Source: an uncultured Eubacteriales bacterium (GTDB lineage Bacteria > Bacillota > Clostridia > Oscillospirales > CAG-272). Taken from it: a stretch of DNA of 11,100 nucleotides. The stretch covers positions 1-11,100 of the forward strand of contig CAJLXA010000053.1 of assembly GCA_905210485.1 (NCBI GenBank), written 5' to 3'. The first letter of the stretch is position 1. Every line of letters begins with the position of its first letter. The notes beneath the pieces were generated by a model. The model saw nothing but the letters and a program-made list of their open reading frames with translations, was not told the origin of the DNA and made no database searches. Below, piece by piece: positions 6,503 through 11,100 of the stretch. The position numbers and the translations under genes are program-made.

Positions 6503-6631
6503 ATTACATTCTCTGGAGAGTTCCAGCCAAAAGGACGCCGAAGGTTTAAGCGCGTTTGCGTGATATCTCAGGCAAAAGGACAGAGTTTTTATCACTTTCT
6601 GTTTTGGGTCGAATGTAATTCGGCCTTTTTT
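6503..6631 (+). ncRNA. Glycine riboswitch (gcvT element), single aptamer
   Basis: The aptamer spans about 6511-6585. P1 pairs CTCTG (6511-6515) with CAGAG (6581-6585), and P2 pairs GAGA (6516-6519) with TCTC (6566-6569). The conserved GCCGAAGG (6537-6544) and CTCAGGCAAAAGGACAGAG (6567-6585) segments are those of the gcvT family. Only one aptamer is present, where many glycine riboswitches are tandem. The expression platform is a terminator hairpin (6606-6614 with 6618-6626, then T-run to 6631). Its 5' arm can instead pair with 6503-6511, a 9-nt perfect match enclosing the aptamer. The downstream gene is an amino acid symporter, a known target class. The direction of control is discussed under findings. 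Confidence 0.9.
6606..6631 (+). terminator. Riboswitch-controlled terminator before the symporter
   Basis: A 9-bp stem including G-U pairs (GGGTCGAAT with ATTCGGCCT) with a GTA loop runs straight into a T-tract, ending 41 bases before the symporter start. Bases 6611-6619 are shared with the alternative helix to 6503-6511. Confidence 0.85.
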
Positions 6632-6672
6632 GTTGGTTTCTCAATTTTAAGAAATGAAGGGGGTGGATTGTA

Positions 6673-8169
6673 ATGAAGAAACTATATGATATCCTGAACT
6701 GGATCGACGGCAAAATACTCTGGGGCATTCCGATGATTGCCGTTATTCTGTGTTCCGGTATTTTTCTCACTGTACTTCTGCGTTTTCTGCAATTGCGGCG
6801 GTTCGGCTTCTGCCTGAAGCACACCATCGGCGATTCTGTGAAGCAGATGAAGAAAAAAGAAAAGAAAAGCGAAAATCCGAATGCTATTTCGCCTTTTGAA
6901 GCTTTTTCGACCGCCGTTTCCGGTACGGTCGGCACGGGAAACATCGTCGGCGTTACCACCGCGATTATTTCCGGCGGTCCAGGCGCTGTGTTCTGGATGT
7001 GGATTTCCGCATTTTTCGGCATGGTGACGAAGTATTGCGAAATCACCCTCGGTTTGTTTTTCCGCAAGAAAGACGAGACCGGCGAATATGTGGGCGGTCC
7101 GATGTATTATATTGAAAACGGCCTCGGCCGCAAATGGAAATGGCTTGCCGTTCTGTTTGCTGTGTTTACCATGCTGGCCGCCGTCGGTATGAGTTCGGTG
7201 CAGGCCGACACGATCCAGTCCACATGGAATACGGCTTTCAAAATTCCGACGATCGTCACCGCATGCGTGATTGCGGCGCTGACGGCGCTCGTCGTTCTCG
7301 GCGGTATCAAACGTATTGGTAAAGTTACCTCGATGATCGTGCCGTTTATGGCGATTCTGTTTATTATCATGGCGCTTATTCTTATCTTTGCCAATGTAAC
7401 GGCCGTTCCCGCCGCTTTTGCCAGCATTTTCACTTCCGCTTTCACGGCAAAGTCGGTTATCGGCGGTTTTGCCGGTTATGGCATTGCACAGGCAATGCGT
7501 TACGGTTTTGCGCGCGGCATTTTCTCCAATGAAGCCGGTCTCGGTTCGTCGACGATTGCCCACTCTACCGCTACACAGAAAGAACCCGTGAAGCAGGGCG
7601 CGTGGGGTGTGTTTGAAGTATTCCTCGATACGTTTGTGATCTGCACGCTGACGGCGCTTCTTGTTCTGACATCCGGTATAGCGACCGACGCGGGTTCGGC
7701 AGGCGCTACCGTCGCCATGACGGCGTTTACGAATGTTCTCGGCATGTTCGGTTCTGTGATTTTCAGCATCATTCTGCCGCTTTTCGCTTTCTCGACCATT
7801 CTTGCATGGGCGGTCTACGGCGGCAAGGCGTGTCAGTATCTGTTTCGGAATAAGATGGCCAAAACGGTCTTTAATATTGTGTTTACGGTTCTGATCGTTG
7901 TGATGGCCGTTATTACCACCCTGGGAGGCGACGGACTCGGCACCGATTTTGTGTGGCTGATCTCGGATATGACCAATGCGCTGATGGCGCTTCCGAATAT
8001 CGTGGCTCTGGTGGCTCTCGGCGGGTTGACGGTGAAAATCACAAAGAACTACTTCGACCGCAAGGCGGGGAAGGACATTGAACCAATGCTTTCCGCCTAT
8101 CATGATATGAACGAAGAACAGATTCAGGCTTTGCACGAAGAAGAGGAAGAAGAGCAGATGGCTCTCTGA
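6673..8169 (+). CDS. Sodium:alanine/glycine symporter, AGCS family
   Basis: This 498-aa inner-membrane protein is predicted to import alanine or glycine with sodium. AGCS hallmarks are clear: SPFEAFSTAVSGTVGTGNI (residues 73-91), GGPGAVFWMW (101-110), a VGGPMYYIENGLG loop, and near the middle GYGIAQAMRYGFARGIFSNEAGLGSS, the strongest signature of the family. About ten or eleven hydrophobic segments can be counted. A cytoplasmic acidic tail (HEEEEEEQMAL) ends the protein, and a Lys-rich loop (MKKKEKKSE) follows the first membrane segment. The ATG at 6673 follows a GAAGGGGGTGG ribosome site. A glycine riboswitch directly upstream suggests glycine as a physiological substrate or signal. The gene is monocistronic, with its own terminator at 8176-8202. 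Confidence 0.95.
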   Translation: MKKLYDILNWIDGKILWGIPMIAVILCSGIFLTVLLRFLQLRRFGFCLKHTIGDSVKQMKKKEKKSENPNAISPFEAFSTAVSGTVGTGNIVGVTTAIISGGPGAVFWMWISAFFGMVTKYCEITLGLFFRKKDETGEYVGGPMYYIENGLGRKWKWLAVLFAVFTMLAAVGMSSVQADTIQSTWNTAFKIPTIVTACVIAALTALVVLGGIKRIGKVTSMIVPFMAILFIIMALILIFANVTAVPAAFASIFTSAFTAKSVIGGFAGYGIAQAMRYGFARGIFSNEAGLGSSTIAHSTATQKEPVKQGAWGVFEVFLDTFVICTLTALLVLTSGIATDAGSAGATVAMTAFTNVLGMFGSVIFSIILPLFAFSTILAWAVYGGKACQYLFRNKMAKTVFNIVFTVLIVVMAVITTLGGDGLGTDFVWLISDMTNALMALPNIVALVALGGLTVKITKNYFDRKAGKDIEPMLSAYHDMNEEQIQALHEEEEEEQMAL

Positions 8170-8175
8170 GAAACC

Positions 8176-8210
8176 ACGGCAGGGGCGTACCGCCTCTGCC
8201 GTATTTCTTT
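8176..8210 (+). terminator. Intrinsic terminator after the symporter gene
   Basis: A 12-bp stem with one G-T pair (8176-8187 with 8191-8202) and a 3-nt loop is followed by ATTTCTTT. It ends the AGCS transcript 7 bases after the stop codon. Confidence 0.85.
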
Positions 8211-8291
8211 GGTGTATATCCACAAAAAGACCGTTCCATACGCTTTTCTTTCGGAAAAATTGTCGAATATGAAAAAATAGTCGGAAAAGTG

Positions 8292-8320
8292 TTGACAAAG
8301 CGGTCGTAATAAGCTATAAT
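8292..8320 (+). promoter_or_regulatory. Consensus promoter of the lysine transporter operon
   Basis: TTGACA (8292-8297) and TATAAT (8315-8320) are both perfect, with a 17-nt spacer, the strongest promoter in the window. Just upstream, TCGGAAAA is repeated (8251-8258, 8281-8288) within an A-rich stretch that could act as an UP element. The start would be near 8327, about 20 bases before the lysine riboswitch. Confidence 0.9.
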
Positions 8321-8343
8321 GTGAATAAACATACAAAATTGCC

Positions 8344-8568
8344 TTGGATAGAGGCGCGGATGTCATCAGTACCCGGTATACGGCTTGTCATAGCCGCGGG
8401 GAAAGGGGCAGTCGCCGAAACGGGAAGCGTATGACAGCGTTTCTTTGTTGGGGTCACGGAGAATATGCGTGGCACTGTCACGAAAGTGGAGAGCTATCAC
8501 GGTTATGATACGTATTTGCTTTTTATTTGCGATACTGTTTAGCCTGTGATACTATCACAGGCTTTTTT
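8344..8568 (+). ncRNA. Lysine riboswitch (L-box)
   Basis: The leader carries the L-box landmarks in order: GATAGAGGCGCGG (8347-8359), CATCAGTA, GGGGAAAGGGGCAGTCGCCGAA (8398-8419), GGGTCACGGAG, and AGAGCTATC at the 3' end. P1 pairs GATAG (8347-8351) with CTATC (8494-8498). The platform is a perfect 10-bp terminator hairpin (8541-8550 with 8554-8563) followed by six T. The terminator's 5' arm can alternatively pair with the P1 3' strand: TATCAC (8495-8500) with GTGATA (8546-8551), extended by GG/CC with one bulged base. Lysine binding holds P1 closed, frees the terminator and represses the operon, as is usual for L-boxes. The next gene starts 28 bases after the T-run. Confidence 0.95.
8541..8568 (+). 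terminator. L-box terminator
   Basis: A perfect 10-bp stem with an ACT loop ends in six T. It overlaps the antiterminator partner at 8543-8551, so it forms only when the lysine aptamer sequesters 8494-8498. Confidence 0.92.
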
Positions 8569-8595
8569 GTTAAAATTTTTAAGGAGGATTCTGTA

Positions 8596-9471
8596 ATGAA
8601 AAGAATTCTGACGTTTGTTCTCGCATGTGCTATGTCTCTCGGCGCTTTTTCCCTGATGTCCTGCGGCGGCCGTACCAAGGTCGACATTTCCGGCGCGAAA
8701 TCGATTGCCGATCTGCAAGGCGCCTACATCAGCGCACAGGTAGGTACTTATCACGAAATCGCCCGTAAGCAGATCCAAGATGTAAAGGGCACTGTTTACA
8801 AAGATTTTGACTCGCTTCTTGCCGCTTTGAAATCGGGAGCCATCGACGGATATATTGCCGAAGAACCGACGGCGTTTGTCAACTGCCTGAAAGATACGGA
8901 ACTCGGATATATCAAACTTGTGAATAACGAAAACGGCTTCACGGCGACGCCTGACGATACCGCCGTTGCTATCGGTTGCAAGAAAGATTCCGCCCTTGTT
9001 GCCAAGATCAATGCGGTTCTTGCCGGCATTTCGAGTGAAAACAAAACGGCGCTTATGAACGAGATTTTCGACGCGAACTCCGGCAAAACGGTGACGGCTT
9101 ACAGCGTTTCCAACGATGCTCCGACCGCCCCTGTCGGCACGCTCAAGGTAGCGATGGAATGTGCTTACGATCCGTTTAACTGGACGCAGGAAACGGCAGA
9201 AAATGGCGCTGTGCCGATTGCCAACAGCACCGGTCTTTACGCAAACGGTTACGACGTGCAGATTGCAAAATATGTGGCCAATGCGCTCAATATGAATCTT
9301 GAAGTGTACTCTGTGGAATGGGACAGCCTGATAAACGGTGTGCAGTCCGGCACATATGACGCCATTATCGCCGGCATGTCTCCGACAGACGAAAGAAAAC
9401 TGCAGCTTGACTTTTCCGATCCCTACTATTCTTCCAATCTGGTGGTCATCTATAAAAAGAATAGTAAGTAA
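8596..9471 (+). CDS. Circularly permuted substrate-binding lipoprotein of a lysine ABC importer
   Basis: This 291-aa extracytoplasmic binding protein has a signal peptide with lipobox LMSC (lipidated Cys23). It clearly belongs to the SBP_bac_3 family, but the halves are swapped. Residues 35-160 look like the usual second half: IADLQGAYISAQVGTYHE (the LKGK-VGV-GTT segment), DSLLAALKSGAIDGYIAEE, a return strand with TPDDTAVAIGCKKDSALV, and the terminal helices KINAVLAGI. A linker of about 20 residues (161-181) leads into GTLKVAMECAYDPFNW, GYDVQIAKYVANALNM, and finally WDSLINGVQSGTYDAIIAGMSPTDERKLQLDFSDPYY (243-278), normally the first half. The total length equals a normal single-domain protein, so nothing is missing. 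Arg267 and the FSDPYY segment are the family's ligand-binding landmarks. The ATG at 8596, after AAGGAGG (8581-8587), is chosen over an upstream in-frame ATG inside the riboswitch. The lysine riboswitch points to lysine as ligand. Confidence 0.92.
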   Translation: MKRILTFVLACAMSLGAFSLMSCGGRTKVDISGAKSIADLQGAYISAQVGTYHEIARKQIQDVKGTVYKDFDSLLAALKSGAIDGYIAEEPTAFVNCLKDTELGYIKLVNNENGFTATPDDTAVAIGCKKDSALVAKINAVLAGISSENKTALMNEIFDANSGKTVTAYSVSNDAPTAPVGTLKVAMECAYDPFNWTQETAENGAVPIANSTGLYANGYDVQIAKYVANALNMNLEVYSVEWDSLINGVQSGTYDAIIAGMSPTDERKLQLDFSDPYYSSNLVVIYKKNSK

Positions 9472-9493
9472 TCCCTTTGGGAGTATATAATAT

Positions 9494-10276
9494 ATGATAC
9501 AATTTTTGGCGGATATAGGGAATATTTTCAAGAACTACTGGATTTATCTCCTACGCGGCGTCGGCAACACCATGCTGATTGCGCTTGTCGGTACGTTGTT
9601 CGGTCTTGCCATCGGTCTTCTGATCGGTATCTTCCGCACAACGCCCCTTCCGCGGGGCAGTGTGCTTCGTGTTCTTCACAAAATTCTCGATGTTATCTGC
9701 AGGGTATATATCGAGGTTTTCCGCGGCACGCCTATGATGGTGCAGGCGATGGTCATTTATTGGGGTTACGCCTTTGCCACCGGCGGCGAAACACTGCCTT
9801 TGTTGGCAACGGGTATCTTCATTGTGTCCATCAACACGGGCGCCTATATGGCCGAAATTGCCCGCGGCGGTATTGTTTCGATAGACAAGGGACAGTTTGA
9901 GGGGGCGGCCGCCATCGGCATGACGCATTGGCAGACAATGATATATGTCGTGATTCCGCAGGTACTCCGCAACATTCTTCCTTCCGTAAGCAACGAATTT
10001 GTCATCAACATCAAGGATACTTCGGTTCTGAACGTTATCGGTGTGGCGGAACTGTATTACTATGCGGCCGTCATCAAGCGGTTCAATCTGCAGATATTCC
10101 AGAACTATGTTGTTGTCTGTATTCTGTATTTCATTATGACTTTTACGATCACAAAACTTCTGCGCTATCTGGAAAAGAAGTTGGACGGAAAAGAGAATTA
10201 TACGGTTTTCGGATCGCAGTCCGATCCCGAGGCGGAAATTCATATTGATACGAGAGAGGTGATCCCCAATGACTGA
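9494..10276 (+). CDS. Polar amino acid ABC transporter permease
   Basis: This 260-aa membrane permease of the HisM/ArtQ/GlnP type (BPD_transp_1) forms the translocation path for the importer. FRGTPMMVQAMVIYWG (residues 76-91) is the family's conserved segment. The ATPase-coupling EAA loop is DKGQFEGAAAIGMTHWQTMI (131-150), followed by IPQVLRNILPS and NIKDTSVLNVIGVAEL. About five transmembrane segments are seen. The C-terminal tail (from residue 230) is polar. It starts 22 bases after the binding protein gene, with a GGGAG ribosome site (9479-9483). It overlaps the ATPase gene by 8 bases (10269-10276), suggesting translational coupling. The operon is controlled by the lysine riboswitch, so lysine is the inferred substrate. 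Confidence 0.95.
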   Translation: MIQFLADIGNIFKNYWIYLLRGVGNTMLIALVGTLFGLAIGLLIGIFRTTPLPRGSVLRVLHKILDVICRVYIEVFRGTPMMVQAMVIYWGYAFATGGETLPLLATGIFIVSINTGAYMAEIARGGIVSIDKGQFEGAAAIGMTHWQTMIYVVIPQVLRNILPSVSNEFVINIKDTSVLNVIGVAELYYYAAVIKRFNLQIFQNYVVVCILYFIMTFTITKLLRYLEKKLDGKENYTVFGSQSDPEAEIHIDTREVIPND

Positions 10277-11009
10277 CAGCGTGATTTCGCTTTCGCATAT
10301 CAGCAAATCATTCGGCGATCACAATGTTCTGGTCGACATCAACTTTGATGTCCGCAAAGGGGAAGTCATCAGTATCATCGGAGCGTCCGGCTCCGGGAAA
10401 AGCACGATGTTGCGTTGCATCAATCTGCTCGAAACCATGTCGGACGGACAGATATTCTTTCACGGGCAGGATATTGCCGACGAAGATTTCAACAAGTCGG
10501 AATACCGTGCCAAGGTGGGAATGGTGTTTCAGAGTTTCAATCTTTTCAACAATATGACGGCGCTGCAGAATTGCATGATCGGACAGATGCGGGTGTTGCA
10601 TCGCAGCCGGGAAGAGGCCGAAGAAACGGCGCTATCCTATCTGGATAAAGTCGGTATGACGCCGTATATTCATGCGAAACCGCGTCAGCTCTCCGGTGGA
10701 CAAAAACAGCGCGTGGCTATTGCCCGGGCGCTTTCCATGAATCCCGAAGTTCTGCTTTTTGACGAACCGACAAGCGCTCTTGACCCCGAAATGGTCGGTG
10801 AAGTTTTAAACGTCATGCAGAGTCTTGCCGAGGACGGACTTACCATGATCGTCGTTACCCACGAGATGGCCTTTGCGCGGGACGTTTCTTCGCGCGTGAT
10901 CTTTATGGATCAGGGGCTTATCGAAGAAGAAGGAACTCCGGAAGAGATTTTCAATCATCCGACGAGCAAGCGTACGCAGGAATTCCTGAAAAGATATTTC
11001 CAGTCATAA
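10269..11009 (+). CDS. Polar amino acid ABC transporter ATP-binding protein
   Basis: This 246-aa cytoplasmic ATPase of the GlnQ/HisP/ArtP type powers the importer. All catalytic motifs are intact: Walker A GASGSGKST (38-46), Q-loop Gln88, signature LSGGQKQR (141-148), Walker B VLLFDEPTSALDPE (161-174, with Glu166) and the H-loop His198. Its length is standard for the family. The ATG at 10269 lies inside the permease gene's last codons and is preceded by GAGAGGTGATC. It is the last gene of the operon and is followed at once by a terminator. Nothing is missing from a binding protein-permease-ATPase set, if the single permease forms a homodimer. Confidence 0.96.
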   Translation: MTDSVISLSHISKSFGDHNVLVDINFDVRKGEVISIIGASGSGKSTMLRCINLLETMSDGQIFFHGQDIADEDFNKSEYRAKVGMVFQSFNLFNNMTALQNCMIGQMRVLHRSREEAEETALSYLDKVGMTPYIHAKPRQLSGGQKQRVAIARALSMNPEVLLFDEPTSALDPEMVGEVLNVMQSLAEDGLTMIVVTHEMAFARDVSSRVIFMDQGLIEEEGTPEEIFNHPTSKRTQEFLKRYFQS

Positions 11010-11085
11010 AAAAACCGCACACTTCCGGTGAAGTGTGCGGTTTTTTCATCTGTAAACGGTCGCCAGGACGCACATCCATCTGCAT
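10951..11085 (-). pseudogene. Possible N-terminal remnant of a DUF951-like gene
   Basis: Read on the - strand from the ATG at 11085, the frame begins with MQMDVRPGDRLQMKKPH, with a GGAGG ribosome site (11091-11095) 5 nt upstream. The stretch GDRLQMKKPH closely resembles the start of DUF951 proteins (GD-V-MKKPHPCG), small conserved proteins of about 65 aa in Bacillota. After KKPH the frame runs into the operon terminator and the antisense of the ATPase gene, and stops at 10951 after 44 codons. The rest of the family (PCG, WE-lRvG, a CxGC pair) is absent. The AAAAAACCGCAC that encodes KKPH is also one arm of the terminator. It may be a truncated remnant, or a chance likeness. Only about 50 bases of unshared sequence support it. 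Confidence 0.3.
11011..11046 (+). terminator. Intrinsic terminator of the ABC operon
   Basis: A 12-bp stem (11014-11025 with 11030-11041) with a CGGT loop is flanked by A and T runs, and ends in six T (11041-11046). The A/T symmetry means it would also work in the opposite direction. Its sequence overlaps the possible - strand DUF951-like fragment. Confidence 0.92.
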
Positions 11086-11100
11086 CCGCACCTCCATTCT

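Noticed and set aside
6682..8298. Long open frame (538 codons) on the - strand opposite the symporter gene
   Set aside because: It is antisense to a gene with unmistakable AGCS motifs. Its translation is rich in His, Arg and Asn without family signatures, and it has no ribosome site. It reflects the codon bias of the real gene.
8527..8595. Upstream ATG (8527) as start of the binding protein
   Set aside because: It falls within the L-box terminator region, has no ribosome site, and would put a non-signal extension before a clear lipoprotein signal peptide starting at 8596.
8596..9471. Binding protein as a frameshifted or truncated tandem pair
   Set aside because: Both halves are present once, in one uninterrupted frame, with the normal total length. 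No leftover lobe sequence lies before the permease gene or in the leader.
8539..9531. Open frame (330 codons) on the - strand opposite the binding-protein gene
   Set aside because: It covers the riboswitch terminator and the binding-protein gene in antisense, with no recognisable motif. It is a codon-bias shadow.

Overview
The window looks like a chromosomal segment of a low-to-mid GC Bacillota, most likely a member of the Clostridia. The evidence is strong Shine-Dalgarno sites, sigma-A type promoters with 17-nt spacers, intrinsic terminators after several genes, a BirA-like operator at a bioY gene, and two riboswitch classes common in that group (glycine and lysine). I see no transposase, integrase, phage gene, CRISPR array, tRNA or rRNA. 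The base composition is near 50% GC in genes, with a T-rich non-coding block around 6340-6470.

Layout: (1) The 3' end of an unrecognised + strand gene (1-151) is closed by a strong terminator. (2) A separate promoter drives a 504-aa predicted lipoprotein (375-1889) with a Ser/Thr-rich beta-strand region reminiscent of aerolysin/MTX-type pore formers. (3) A near-perfect palindrome (1897-1924) separates it from the convergent gpsA (1926-2882, - strand). (4) Upstream of gpsA on the same strand is bioY (2984-3535), the biotin-binding component of an ECF transporter, with a BirA-like operator; the gpsA promoter overlaps the bioY stop codon. (5) Divergent from bioY is an 844-aa PglX-like adenine DNA methyltransferase (3721-6255) with no other BREX gene in view. 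(6) A 417-base gap holds a T-rich segment and a single-aptamer glycine riboswitch in front of an AGCS sodium:alanine/glycine symporter (6673-8169). (7) A 426-base gap holds a consensus promoter and a lysine riboswitch, followed by a three-gene polar amino acid ABC transporter: substrate-binding lipoprotein (8596-9471), permease (9494-10276) and ATPase (10269-11009). (8) The right edge holds a terminator and what may be the remnant start of a DUF951-like gene on the - strand.

The most unusual item is the substrate-binding protein of the lysine-riboswitch operon. Its two halves are in reversed order compared with the normal SBP_bac_3 family: the stretch that is usually the C-terminal half follows the signal peptide, and the usual N-terminal half ends the protein. 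This reads as a natural circular permutation in an otherwise intact, well-regulated operon. The riboswitch suggests lysine as its ligand.

A theme of the window is nutrient uptake under small-molecule control: biotin (BirA/bioY), glycine or alanine (glycine riboswitch/AGCS) and lysine (L-box/ABC importer). The methyltransferase and the toxin-like lipoprotein are the accessory elements.
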